Of a stretch of DNA of 64,000 nucleotides, positions 1 through 8,208 are shown piece after piece. The stretch comes from Bacteroides sp. GM023. GTDB taxonomy: Bacteria > Bacteroidota > Bacteroidia > Bacteroidales > Bacteroidaceae. Numbering within the stretch: position 1 is the stretch's first letter; each line of letters starts with the position of its first letter. The stretch is taken from assembly GCF_014750685.1 (NCBI RefSeq), contig NZ_JAAXGE010000002.1, positions 62,001 through 126,000 on the forward strand, in the 5' to 3' direction. The notes below the pieces were generated by a model, which saw only the letters and a list, made by a program, of their open reading frames with translations, searched no databases and was not told where the DNA came from. Position numbers and translations under genes: made by a program.

Positions 1-981
1 AAAGACTATTAATATAGTCAGATTATAATACGCCATGATACCGGCGAAGATAAAGAAGTTGAAAAAGGAGAAAAGAGTGGATAATGTCGTTCCAGTCATA
101 AACGATTGAATACGCCCGTGGTCACCAATCCGTTGCATAATATCCCCTATGTTTTTGGCATCAAAAAAGCGGATGGGCAATCTCATCAATTTGGCAATAA
201 AGTCAGAAATTAGAGTAATGCTTATTCGAGTATTCATATGCAAACTAATCCAACTCTGAATAAAACCGACTCCCATTTGAGTGACCGATAACACGAGTTG
301 TGATACCAATATCAGCGTGATAAAGTTCAGATTATTGTTTCCAATGCCCTGATCAACCATAGCTTGTGTCAGAAAAGGAAGAATAAGCGAAAAAACACTG
401 CCAAGCAGCATTCCAATCACCAATTGAAACAATTGCGACTTGTATGGGAACAAGTAGCGCAGATAGAAAGAAAGATTTCTCTTTTGTTGCTCCTCGTCGT
501 CTATTCGTTCGTAAAAGTCGGGCGTAGGAGTTACCAATAGAGCAAAACCTGCTTCCTTTCCTTCATCTCTGGTACTAATCCAACATTTCTCAAATCCGGC
601 TTTACTAATAGGATACTTTCCTTTGGCAGGATCGGATATGCTGAATGTGTAGTCTTCCGCGATTTTAGAAAAAACTTTTCCTTTCTTTTTAATGTCATAC
701 AATACCACGAAATGATTCTGATTCCAATGAAGAATACAAGGCAAAGGGACATCTTCAATCAGCTGCTGAAGGCTGATACGTACTCCTTGCGTCCTCATGC
801 CGATACTCTCGGCAGCATCGCTGATGCCTAACATAGAGACCCCTTGCCGGGTGATAAAACTTCTTTCCCTCAAGTTTTGCAGAGAATAACAACGACCGTA
901 GTATTTAGCAATCATGCGTAGGCATGAAGGACCGCAGTCCATCGAATCAAGTTGCTGGTAATGAGGAAAAGATTTAATCAT
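1..981 (-). CDS. C39 peptidase / ABC exporter of double-glycine peptides, 3' end cut by window edge
   Basis: The reading frame is open from the ATG at 981 to base 1, giving the first 327 residues. It begins with a peptidase C39 domain. The catalytic Cys is C16 in MDCGPSC, the His is H90 in NQNHFVV, and the Asp is D117 in SISDPAKG. After about residue 160 come hydrophobic stretches typical of an ABC exporter transmembrane domain. The ATPase domain would lie beyond the left edge. C39 exporters cut leaders after Gly-Gly while moving the peptide across the inner membrane, and three such leaders are encoded upstream in the same operon (4178-8208). The gene starts 27 bp after the GT4 gene. The peptidase assignment is firm; pairing with the three local precursors is inferred from context. 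Confidence 0.93.
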   Translation of the reverse strand, partial: MIKSFPHYQQLDSMDCGPSCLRMIAKYYGRCYSLQNLRERSFITRQGVSMLGISDAAESIGMRTQGVRISLQQLIEDVPLPCILHWNQNHFVVLYDIKKKGKVFSKIAEDYTFSISDPAKGKYPISKAGFEKCWISTRDEGKEAGFALLVTPTPDFYERIDDEEQQKRNLSFYLRYLFPYKSQLFQLVIGMLLGSVFSLILPFLTQAMVDQGIGNNNLNFITLILVSQLVLSVTQMGVGFIQSWISLHMNTRISITLISDFIAKLMRLPIRFFDAKNIGDIMQRIGDHGRIQSFMTGTTLSTLFSFFNFFIFAGIMAYYNLTILIVF

Positions 982-1008
982 TGATCCAATAATTTATCAA
1001 GAACATAT

Positions 1009-2244
1009 TTAATCCATTGAAGACAACAAGTCCTCATATCCCTTTAGCATTTGCTTTACACTATAACGATTATGGTATATTTCCTGTGCATTCCTGCCCA
1101 AATTTATCCTTAACTCCTCTGAGGACAATAGCTTTTCAATGGCTTTCGCCAAATTATAAGAAAATTCTTCCGAATCATCTCTTTTGCCAATCTGAGCTAT
1201 TAATGCATTCACACCATCTTGAAACATATTTCGCACGCCAAATCCATCAGATGCAACAATAGGAAGCCCATGCATCATCATTTCGATTCCAACATACGGG
1301 CATTGTTCATAATAAGAAGGAATTACGCCAATATCAGCAATAGAATACCACTTTTTCAGTTCCTCTTTATTTATTAATCCAAGATATGACACATATGTAG
1401 CAAAACTTGAAGAAATATTTATTAGATTTTCAATTCTGTTGCTATTGTCAGAACCGATAATAACCAATCGAACATTTGGACTATTTCTCAATACAATATG
1501 AAATGCGTTCAATAGTGCCTGCATCCCCTTTTGCATCGTTGGTCTTCCCACATAAAGAATAATTTTCTCATTATCAGGTATAAACAATTCTTCTTTCAAT
1601 ATTTCCTTATTACAACTCTGCATATCATCTCCACCTTTTTCAAATCCATTCGGTATTAAACGAATTTTCTTTGGATCAACTAAATAGACAGTTTGCAATA
1701 GATTATAAGTATCCTGAGATAAGCACACCACAAAATCCACCAATTCATACATCTTTACTTCTTTAGCATAATAATTCAAAACATATTTAGCTTCTTTCTC
1801 CTCCACCTCTTTCTTTTCAACGATTTGCTTGTATTTATCTACATCCCCCATACATTTTGAGGTCCACCCTAAATCATGAATAGTAAAAATGACTTTAGAC
1901 AATGGGTAGTCTCTTTTCAATATTGCCAATAACTTTTCGCAAGGCGAATGATTGACAAAGAAAATATTATCAACAGAATCTTGAATATATAGCCTGAAAA
2001 ACTTAATAATGATCTCCCCGTTACCAACAAAGTTACCGAACGGAAAAGGAGGAAACAGCATTCTTTCCATCTTGCCATCTTCTCCTGTCTGAATGGTAAA
2101 TTCCGTCACATTTGCATTAAAAGTCAATATACAAATATCCACATCAAGCTGTTCCATACAATAATGAAACTCCTTTAGAAAAGAGCCTATGCCATTTTTC
2201 TGTGAACTAACGTATTCATCAAACACATAAACCTGTTTTCTCAT
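1009..2244 (-). CDS. GT4-type glycosyltransferase of the GG-peptide locus
   Basis: A 411-residue GT-B fold glycosyltransferase. The C-terminal half has the nucleotide-sugar-binding pattern of family GT4, including LYVGRPTMQKG near residue 232 and a late acidic motif in SYYEQCPYVGIEMMMHGLP. No signal peptide or membrane segment is visible, so it should act in the cytoplasm. It resembles the glycosyltransferase family that TIGRFAM (TIGR04157, from memory) associates with Bacteroidales GG-leader peptide clusters. Its ATG overlaps the end of the LanC-like gene by 4 bp, so the two are translationally coupled. The exporter gene follows 27 bp later. Substrate and sugar are unknown. Transfer to the exported peptides before secretion is an inference from the operon; a cell-surface glycan role cannot be excluded. 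Confidence 0.85.
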   Translation of the reverse strand: MRKQVYVFDEYVSSQKNGIGSFLKEFHYCMEQLDVDICILTFNANVTEFTIQTGEDGKMERMLFPPFPFGNFVGNGEIIIKFFRLYIQDSVDNIFFVNHSPCEKLLAILKRDYPLSKVIFTIHDLGWTSKCMGDVDKYKQIVEKKEVEEKEAKYVLNYYAKEVKMYELVDFVVCLSQDTYNLLQTVYLVDPKKIRLIPNGFEKGGDDMQSCNKEILKEELFIPDNEKIILYVGRPTMQKGMQALLNAFHIVLRNSPNVRLVIIGSDNSNRIENLINISSSFATYVSYLGLINKEELKKWYSIADIGVIPSYYEQCPYVGIEMMMHGLPIVASDGFGVRNMFQDGVNALIAQIGKRDDSEEFSYNLAKAIEKLLSSEELRINLGRNAQEIYHNRYSVKQMLKGYEDLLSSMD

Positions 2245-2936
2245 AACAATAATTGTTTTAACAATAGCCCGGATAATCCATCCTTTACACCTAGTTGTAA
2301 GTCACTAAGTAACTCCTGTTCCTCTATTGAAGAGCAGATAAATTGCAATATATTTAATTGGTAATCCGGAATCAATCCTTTTTCATACCAATCAATGTAT
2401 GTGACACTTAGTTGAGTTAAAGATGGTGAGTTATTATTGGCAAGCAAAGATTTTACCATATCATACAAATCTGAAAAATACATTTCATCAAAAGGTAATT
2501 GGCTATTTGCCGCATTGCTACCACCGATATGTATCAAAACGTAATGCAATAATCCTTCCAAGCCACTGTCTAAAGATAAATCAATTATTCTGCGAGGATC
2601 AAATGCCATAATTCTTTTATCTATTTCCTCACATATTTCTATGCCTTGCCCCTCAACAAAGCGATTTTGGATCAAATATTCTATTCCCCAACCTATTCCG
2701 GAAAGACCGGACATAAATCCAATGTCCAACCCTTTATGAACATGCTCTAAAACATCATCTAATAACTCACACATATAATCGTAATATATCTCATTATGAG
2801 TGAGTTCATATAGATGTGCGAAGGCTATAACAATACCAGTTTTACCATTCAGCAATCCTATATCTGGCATAAATTTCGACTTTAGCATTAAAATATACTG
2901 AAGTCTATTCGAATAAGGTATAATATTGTTCATCAT
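2241..2936 (-). CDS. LanC-like alpha-toroid protein without zinc ligands
   Basis: A 231-residue protein with the repeated Gly-rich helical-hairpin signatures of lanthionine-synthetase-C-like proteins: GLLNGKTGI near the start, GFMSGLSGIGWG, LDSGLEGLLHYVL, and GVKDGLSGLLL at the end. LanC cyclases are about 400 residues and bind zinc through one Cys and a Cys-His pair (CHG). No Cys here lies in such a context and no CHG motif is present, so lanthionine cyclisation looks unlikely. No dehydratase gene occurs in the window. The start chosen is the ATG at 2936, because GAGGAG lies just upstream; a longer frame would need a TTG at 2951. It may be a scaffold or leader-binding partner of the GT4 enzyme, whose gene overlaps its end by 4 bp. 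Function unproven. Confidence 0.65.
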   Translation of the reverse strand: MMNNIIPYSNRLQYILMLKSKFMPDIGLLNGKTGIVIAFAHLYELTHNEIYYDYMCELLDDVLEHVHKGLDIGFMSGLSGIGWGIEYLIQNRFVEGQGIEICEEIDKRIMAFDPRRIIDLSLDSGLEGLLHYVLIHIGGSNAANSQLPFDEMYFSDLYDMVKSLLANNNSPSLTQLSVTYIDWYEKGLIPDYQLNILQFICSSIEEQELLSDLQLGVKDGLSGLLLKQLLL

Positions 2937-2963
2937 TTCACTCCTCTTCAATAAATCTGCAAA

Positions 2964-4115
2964 CTATTCAGCCAAATTTAAATTCTCTATTTTCAATTTA
3001 TCTTCATCTTTTCGTATTTCCAGCCTATCGGCTTTTTTCTTTCCCGGATAAATCAGATATGAGTACGGTATAGAAAAGACTTTATATCTATCTCTTATTT
3101 CATTAATTTTTCCGTCCACGGTCAATGTTCGCCATGAGATTTCTTGTTTTTTTACAAGTTGATTCCATTCAGACAACCGGTCCGGTTCGTCTAGGGTCAC
3201 ATAAACAATGTCCATCACCTCTTTTTTCTTTTCATAAAGCTCTTTCAATAGAGGAATAAGCTTATGACAAGGAGCACACCACGAGGCGGAAAACACAAGT
3301 AATGTATACTTATTTTCATTGACGACTATTGTTTCTTTTTGTTTCGTCAAACAATTAGTTAGTTCTGTATCAGGAAATTTATCCATAAGGAGCTTTATGT
3401 ATTCATCCAATTTCCTACCATAATGACTTTGTTTTTGTTCTTCTACAAACATATTTCTGAGGGAAAGTAGCTGTTCTAAAGAAAATGTATTACGCTCGCC
3501 ATAAAGTAAAAGCATACTACTATGTGAGCTAGGGGCTTGAGAAATCATTCGGCAGAAGATGTCATAAAACTGATTTGAAGGCGCACCTTTATATTTTGCA
3601 TAATGATTGTTTGTATTCACAATTGCTCGTTGAAGTTCTAAAGAGGGATTTTTAAGGTCAAACTTTGGAGTTATGACAATTTGGTCTGTGCCATATGTAC
3701 CATAGTAAATACTATTTCTTATGGTATCTTGACGTACAAATTGTGCATACACAGATAGCGTATCTGTTTTTTCAAAAAACGAAAGTTCACTCCAAAAGGA
3801 TGTTGTGTCTCTTTCCGTAATAATTCTGAAACTCGGACGTATATATTTTATTTCTGGTGTATTCTTTCGATTTGCAAAGAAACGAATGTATCTAGACTCT
3901 TCAAAAACCGTGTCAGGAATATGAAAAAGCCAACTATTTGTACTAGTCTGGCACTTACCCAAGTAATAGATTTTATCAAAGTACTCGGATACTGTCGAGC
4001 ATTTCAAAGTATCATAAGGTATTAATCCTTCCAAAGTTACTTTTAATACTCGTTCTTGTCCATGTGCCACTAGGCTAACGCAGGACAAACAGATTGTTAA
4101 TAAAATTATTTTCAT
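2964..4115 (-). CDS. TlpA-like periplasmic thioredoxin protein, partner of precursor 1
   Basis: A 383-residue protein with an N-terminal signal peptide (MKIILLTICLSC, likely cut near VAHG-Q) and a C-terminal thioredoxin domain. The redox motif is SASWCAPCHK (CAPC near residues 280-283) and the cis-proline is in FSIPYSY. The roughly 250 residues before it are beta-rich and I do not recognise them. The ATG at 4115 was preferred over the TTG at 4154 because the signal peptide starts there. It follows precursor peptide 1 by about 60 bp. Two other peptide genes in the operon are also followed by TlpA-like genes. Likely roles are forming or correcting disulfides in the exported Cys-rich peptide, or protecting the producer. 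Thioredoxin fold firm, role inferred. Confidence 0.82.
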   Translation of the reverse strand: MKIILLTICLSCVSLVAHGQERVLKVTLEGLIPYDTLKCSTVSEYFDKIYYLGKCQTSTNSWLFHIPDTVFEESRYIRFFANRKNTPEIKYIRPSFRIITERDTTSFWSELSFFEKTDTLSVYAQFVRQDTIRNSIYYGTYGTDQIVITPKFDLKNPSLELQRAIVNTNNHYAKYKGAPSNQFYDIFCRMISQAPSSHSSMLLLYGERNTFSLEQLLSLRNMFVEEQKQSHYGRKLDEYIKLLMDKFPDTELTNCLTKQKETIVVNENKYTLLVFSASWCAPCHKLIPLLKELYEKKKEVMDIVYVTLDEPDRLSEWNQLVKKQEISWRTLTVDGKINEIRDRYKVFSIPYSYLIYPGKKKADRLEIRKDEDKLKIENLNLAE

Positions 4116-4177
4116 ATATTTGATTTTGTTTGGAGTCTTACAATTATAATGCAAGACTCCGTCGAGTTCTTTATACT

Positions 4178-4459
4178 TTATCCGACAAATACACAGCCAG
4201 CATACTTGAGTTCAGGTATAATCTTCCATTCACATTTACCCGCCACTGGCTCATCGTTAATAAGTTCTATCATTGGGCCAAAGCACGCGCTCGGCTCAGT
4301 GTGGTCTGAGCAACTTATAGCACTTCCAGAGCCACCACCATTAGCACCAGTTCCACCACCACTAAAAGGATCATCATAATAACCTCCCACCACATTTTTC
4401 ATCTCAGAATCACTCATCTCACGAAAATCTTTAAGATTCAGTTTACTAAGTTTTTTCAT
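4178..4459 (-). CDS. GG-leader precursor peptide 1 (4-Cys core)
   Basis: A 93-residue precursor. Residues 1-26 are a double-glycine leader beginning MKKLSKLNLKDFREM and ending MKNVVGG, nearly identical to those of the genes at 6011 and 7945. The style matches the GG-Bacteroidales natural-product precursor family (TIGR04149, from memory). Cutting after G26 would release a 67-residue peptide. It has a flexible part containing GGGTGANGGGSGS, then a domain with four cysteines (ISC, SAC, GKC, AGC). The even Cys number and nearby thioredoxin-like genes suggest two disulfides. The C39 exporter at 1-981 is the likely processing enzyme. The 65 bp upstream of the start is shared with the other two precursors. 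Activity of the peptide (toxin, signal or other) cannot be read from sequence. Confidence 0.85.
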   Translation of the reverse strand: MKKLSKLNLKDFREMSDSEMKNVVGGYYDDPFSGGGTGANGGGSGSAISCSDHTEPSACFGPMIELINDEPVAGKCEWKIIPELKYAGCVFVG

Positions 4460-4524
4460 ATTATCAATATTTTAAATGATGTCGCAGATTCATTTTACTT
4501 GCCCTACAACTTTAGCAAGAATTA
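4460..4524 (-). repeat. Conserved 5' leader of precursor genes, copy 1
   Basis: About 65 bp directly upstream of the precursor 1 ATG is nearly identical to the segments at 6287-6354 and 8209-8272. Shared stretches on the plus strand include TTATCAATATTTTAA, TTTTACTTGCCCT and CAACTTTAGCAA. Together with the leader codons this makes a block of about 145 bp repeated three times. It may hold the ribosome-binding region or an internal promoter: on the minus strand TAAAGTTG is one base away from a TAnnTTTG -7 box. No good -33 box was seen. Confidence 0.75.
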
Positions 4525-4657
4525 TTTAGGATCGATCTCTAAATCAGTAAAAAATGCAAGTTTCTCTATCTGTTAGAAAAATATTTCAGGTAATTCATAT
4601 CCATTGAAAAAAACTGTCGATGTTGCATATAGCCTTATTTACTCTTTCCAATCTATA
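4522..4657 (-). pseudogene. Stub of a second VKOR-thioredoxin gene (3' end only)
   Basis: Read on the minus strand, this segment encodes the last ~44 residues of the 529-residue VKOR-Trx protein at 8270-9859, aligned without gaps: IDWKE-stop-IRLYATSTV, then FFNGYELPEIFF-stop-QIEKLAF, ending TDLEIDPK-stop. The intact copy has IDWKGKTKLRATPTV, FDGYELPEMFFQQIEKLAF and the same last residues. Two internal stop codons and no upstream coding sequence make it a dead remnant. It abuts the conserved leader of precursor 1 exactly as the intact gene abuts that of precursor 3. The peptide cassette was therefore duplicated together with the end of the oxidase gene, which later decayed. Confidence 0.88.
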
Positions 4658-4708
4658 CTACAACAGAATAACGACATATCATTAACATCAATTGTTGCTT
4701 TTTCTATA

Positions 4709-5932
4709 TCATTCGAGCAATAATTTCTTTAACTCCTCAAAACCTTTCTGCCCTTTTCCCTGAAACATGATTTTTCCCTTACGATCTATCAGAAGGACCG
4801 AAGGGAACGTATTTATTTTCAAACTTCTCGTTATGGCATCACTTCCCTTGCGAACATCTTCAAAAATTTGTTTCCACTCGATATGCTGGCCTTCAAAGAT
4901 TTGTTTAGCCTTCTCGAAGTTATTCGGTTCGTCAAAACAAACACTGACAAATACATATTTATTCCGTACTAATTCATACAAAGCTCTCAATTCGGGTAAC
5001 CCTTTTATGCAAGGATTACACCATGTTCCCCAAAAATCAATCAACATATATTCCTTCTCCTCACCAAAAAAAGGATTCAGCTTCTCCATAATGCAAACTG
5101 GTAACAATTTTTCCGCTGGATTAGTGTCAATGTCGATAATTTCACGCATATAAAAATGTTCCCAATCCTCCGTCAGACAGCACAACTTGTAAAAATGCTC
5201 ATTCACTCGCACCGTATCATCCAAATGATACACCGTTTTTTTTTCTATTCTCGTCCCTTTCATGTGAACATACTCATCTGCATGAAAAACACCGTCTTTG
5301 CTGATATATATTCTGACAGCCTTTTCATTCGTTCTCACATAATCATCTTTAGCAAAATAAAAGGTATACCCTTCAAAATTAGCTTTTCTGATTCTTTCCA
5401 TTGAAATAAGCAAAGGAAGTGCCTGCACTTGTTCATTATGGAAATTTATTCCCAATCGACTGGGAATAAAATAAATGTCCACACACTCCGTTTGTACTGC
5501 ATTATTAATACAGAAAGGAACATTTATCTCTACACGTGGAACTGACAGATTTCTGTCCCATACATTTAATGAATCTACATGATACAACAATATGATATCA
5601 TTTTCCACTATGCGATTCAACCTTTTGAGTACAGATACTCGTATCTTTTTTTCCTTCTTTTCAACTAATATATTTATTGTTAAAGGAGGTGTCCCGCAAG
5701 TCATATCTTCTTTCTTCTGCAACAACATTTCATAAAGAATGCTATCCGGTTCCAAATTGCCAGTGTTCCATATTTTAACTGCTCTCGGGACGCAAATTGA
5801 TTGGTATCGAAATTCTTTATAATGTTCCAAAGTATCCAACTTTAGTACAATCGATCGAATATTTTCATCAGCACAAATGCTGAATGAACAGAATATCATA
5901 ATGCAAAATAAGATAAAAGCTCTAAATTTCAT
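4709..5932 (-). CDS. TlpA-like periplasmic thioredoxin protein, partner of precursor 2
   Basis: A 407-residue protein starting MKFRAFILFCIMIFC, a signal peptide probably cut after SICA. The C-terminal thioredoxin domain carries DFWGTWCNPCIKG (CNPC near residues 305-308) and the cis-proline motif NTFPSVLLID. The N-terminal ~290 residues are beta-rich and unassigned. The ATG at 5932 was chosen over the TTG at 5950. It lies 78 bp after precursor 2 and before the stub at 4522. It shares architecture with the proteins at 2964 and 6397 but differs in the residues between the cysteines, which may reflect different redox potentials. Likely an extracytoplasmic disulfide enzyme serving the secreted peptides; an immunity role is an alternative. 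Confidence 0.82.
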   Translation of the reverse strand: MKFRAFILFCIMIFCSFSICADENIRSIVLKLDTLEHYKEFRYQSICVPRAVKIWNTGNLEPDSILYEMLLQKKEDMTCGTPPLTINILVEKKEKKIRVSVLKRLNRIVENDIILLYHVDSLNVWDRNLSVPRVEINVPFCINNAVQTECVDIYFIPSRLGINFHNEQVQALPLLISMERIRKANFEGYTFYFAKDDYVRTNEKAVRIYISKDGVFHADEYVHMKGTRIEKKTVYHLDDTVRVNEHFYKLCCLTEDWEHFYMREIIDIDTNPAEKLLPVCIMEKLNPFFGEEKEYMLIDFWGTWCNPCIKGLPELRALYELVRNKYVFVSVCFDEPNNFEKAKQIFEGQHIEWKQIFEDVRKGSDAITRSLKINTFPSVLLIDRKGKIMFQGKGQKGFEELKKLLLE

Positions 5933-6010
5933 ATAGTTTACTATTATCAATAAGATTAAAATCAGAAACTCTTGGAGTAAAAAGTTTCCGATTTTAATTA
6001 ATTATTCAAA

Positions 6011-6286
6011 CTATTTACATGAATAAGTTGATTTTTCACATCTGATAGCAACCATTACGTTATCTTCCCAAACATTCTCACAGTCCCCTATTGAACTTGA
6101 ACATGATATAGACCCTTGGGCACATGATAGAGATACCGTGCAAGACACAACATCACCACTACCATCACCAATATCACCAGTTCCTCCACCAGCCCAAGGA
6201 TCAAAAGAACCTCCTACCACATTTTTCATCTCAGAATCGCTCATTTCACGAAATTCTTTAAGTTTCAATTTACAAAGTTTCTTCAT
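6011..6286 (-). CDS. GG-leader precursor peptide 2 (6-Cys core)
   Basis: A 91-residue precursor with a 26-residue leader (MKKLCKLKLKEFREM to MKNVVGG) that differs from precursor 1 at few positions and carries a Cys at position 5. The predicted 65-residue mature peptide starts SFDPWAGGGTG, has the linker motif GGGTGDIGDGSG, and contains six cysteines (VSC, LSC, ISC, GDC, IRC, YSC). The even count fits three disulfides. Its core has little similarity to precursors 1 and 3 apart from the linker, so the leader is conserved while the cargo diverges. It is followed 78 bp later by a TlpA-like gene. Likely exported and trimmed by the C39 transporter. Confidence 0.85.
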   Translation of the reverse strand: MKKLCKLKLKEFREMSDSEMKNVVGGSFDPWAGGGTGDIGDGSGDVVSCTVSLSCAQGSISCSSSIGDCENVWEDNVMVAIRCEKSTYSCK

Positions 6287-6354
6287 GTTATCAATATTTT
6301 AAATGATGTCGCAGATTCATTTTACTTGCCCTACAACTTTAGCAAAAGTTATTT
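6287..6354 (-). repeat. Conserved 5' leader of precursor genes, copy 2
   Basis: About 68 bp upstream of the precursor 2 ATG match copy 1 (4460-4524) almost base for base until CTTTAGCAA and then diverge. No remnant of the VKOR-Trx coding sequence remains beyond it, unlike copy 1. Confidence 0.75.
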
Positions 6355-6396
6355 AACGTGAATTCTAAAAAGATATTATTCAATATACTTTGCACC

Positions 6397-7809
6397 CTAA
6401 TAACTAAACAAAGTCAGACTATTGATCTCTTTAGCTAAATCATGATGCTGCGTCGGTATAGGACGTGGTGCTTTAGCATTTACCACCTTATGTTCTTTGT
6501 CCAACAAAATATATCTGGGAATTGAATTTATTTTAAAATACTCTCCCAAAGGAGATTTTCCGGAATGTATCTCCATATATTGATTTTCAGTAATATCATA
6601 TTTTTCCGAAGCATTAGCCCAATTCTTAAGTTCCTCTTTACGCCCAATATATAAATACACAATATTCTTTTTTTTCAAGTAGGCTTTTGCCTCTCCCGAT
6701 TCTAATATATCCTTTTTACAGGGGCCGCACCACGACGCCCAGAAATCTATATATACAGCTTTTCCTTCATGTTTTTGCAGAACTTCTTTCAATGCCACTT
6801 TACTTTTAGTATTATATTCTATTAGATAAGTACTTTCTAGAATATTCTCAGGTATTGGTCGACCTAACAAAGTATAAAACATTTTTGCTTTTTCGATATA
6901 CTTCAAGCATTCCTCATTTTGTGTATATTGTGGAGCCATCTCAATAGCATTTAGCAATTGTTTGCTATATGACTGACTGTTGCTGGAAACAAAAAGACCG
7001 ATCATTGCACTCATAAGGTAATCCCTTTCATTCCCTTCAAAATCATTTATAATATGACTATAGACTGTATCAAAGTTATTATAAATATCCTCACTATAAT
7101 TATACATATTCAAATACCATAATGCAGTAATATACAGATTTGATAAGCTATTAGTGACACGCAAGTTTTCATCAAAATAGCCATTAGGTATATCTTTATT
7201 TAATATTTGCTTGCTGGCCTCAGGGTAATAAAGATCATAAATATATCTATTGTTTATAGATGCTTCGGCATAATCATAGAATTCATCTGAAACCGAATAT
7301 TGACGACTATAATCTTTCAAAAAATCTAGTTGATCATCTCTATATTTTTTAGCTGTTTGTTTATGAAGTAATATATCATCCCCTTTTCGATAAAGTTTTG
7401 GCCAATTTCGTACTACTCTATCTTTTTGAAAAGAATAGTTATAATGAGAAGCATTTTTCCCAGAAAACTCAAAAAACACTCTTCCTTCTTTATTTCTTTT
7501 TGCAACAAATGATACAGAATCACCGGGAGTCATAAATAACGCCATTCCTCGATTTCCAGGAGCTGCTAATAAAGCTACTCGAGGTATCTTACTTTCAATC
7601 TCTTCTATGCAGAGATTACCTTTTATAGACATATCTTTGAAAAAAGAATTATTAAATTCACTATCTTTAAACGGATTTGTAAAATGCATTATTGATAATT
7701 CTTTTATATCAGGACTTTCAATGGAGCCGATAAGTTGGATTTTCTCGCCGTTTTGAGAAAAGAGTGGCAGAATCACGAAAAATAGACTACAAAAAATAGG
7801 CATTCTCAT
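6397..7809 (-). CDS. TlpA-like thioredoxin protein, partner of precursor 3
   Basis: A 470-residue protein with signal peptide MRMPIFCSLFFVILPLFSQ. An N-terminal beta-rich domain resembles those before thioredoxin domains in Bacteroidetes TlpA proteins (DUF4369-like, low certainty), followed by a helical middle. The C-terminal thioredoxin domain contains DFWASWCGPCKK (CGPC at residues 361-364) and the cis-proline motif NSIPRYIL. It follows precursor 3 by 135 bp and precedes precursor 2. It is the longest of the three TlpA-like proteins in the operon. Expected to act in the periplasm or at the outer face of the inner membrane on disulfides of the exported peptide. Function inferred from fold and context. 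Confidence 0.82.
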   Translation of the reverse strand: MRMPIFCSLFFVILPLFSQNGEKIQLIGSIESPDIKELSIMHFTNPFKDSEFNNSFFKDMSIKGNLCIEEIESKIPRVALLAAPGNRGMALFMTPGDSVSFVAKRNKEGRVFFEFSGKNASHYNYSFQKDRVVRNWPKLYRKGDDILLHKQTAKKYRDDQLDFLKDYSRQYSVSDEFYDYAEASINNRYIYDLYYPEASKQILNKDIPNGYFDENLRVTNSLSNLYITALWYLNMYNYSEDIYNNFDTVYSHIINDFEGNERDYLMSAMIGLFVSSNSQSYSKQLLNAIEMAPQYTQNEECLKYIEKAKMFYTLLGRPIPENILESTYLIEYNTKSKVALKEVLQKHEGKAVYIDFWASWCGPCKKDILESGEAKAYLKKKNIVYLYIGRKEELKNWANASEKYDITENQYMEIHSGKSPLGEYFKINSIPRYILLDKEHKVVNAKAPRPIPTQHHDLAKEINSLTLFSY

Positions 7810-7944
7810 GTTTTTTATTTTAAAAGTAAATTAATGAATAGCCTGACTGAAAGAAAGAACTTCTTACATACATTCTTTACATATATCTGTAAAAAAGTGA
7901 AATTTTCTTTTCATCCTCTTAGTCAGCCCTTAACCTATTTGTGA

Positions 7945-8208
7945 TTACTTTGGACAATTACAACTTTCTACATTTCCACCATAGTATTCACATGCACTAG
8001 CTGAACTAGCTTCATCACAATCATAAGCTTTAAACGACTCGCCATTAGTGCACTTTAAGTCGCATTGATGTGTAATTTCTCCAGAACCACCATCGACATT
8101 ACCAGTTCCTCCCTCTTCAAAAGAGCCAAAACCACCTAACACATGTTTCATCTCAAAATCACTCATCTCACGAAAATCTTTAAGATTCAGTTTACTAAGT
8201 TTCTTCAT
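7945..8208 (-). CDS. GG-leader precursor peptide 3 (6-Cys core)
   Basis: An 87-residue precursor. The leader (MKKLSKLNLKDFREM to MKHVLGG) is 26 residues; the last residues differ slightly from the other two copies. The mature part would be 61 residues, beginning FGSFEEGGTGNVDGGSGE, and contains six cysteines (HQC, LKC, YDC, SAC, ESC, NC). The linker again shows GGTG followed by GGSG. It is the first precursor gene in the operon, 61 bp after the VKOR-Trx gene, and is followed by the 470-residue TlpA-like protein. Export and leader removal by the C39 transporter at 1-981 are expected. Biological activity is unknown. Confidence 0.85.
   Translation of the reverse strand: MKKLSKLNLKDFREMSDFEMKHVLGGFGSFEEGGTGNVDGGSGEITHQCDLKCTNGESFKAYDCDEASSASACEYYGGNVESCNCPK

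Noticed and set aside
2241..2936. Lanthipeptide locus suggested by the LanC-like gene
   Set aside because: No LanB, LanM or other dehydratase is present, zinc ligands of LanC are missing, and the thioredoxin/VKOR genes point to disulfides instead of thioethers.
4178..8208. Precursors as bacteroidetocins
   Set aside because: Those are shorter peptides with a different leader as far as I recall; the leaders here match the GG-Bacteroidales precursor style and the cores show no shared pattern I could recognise.
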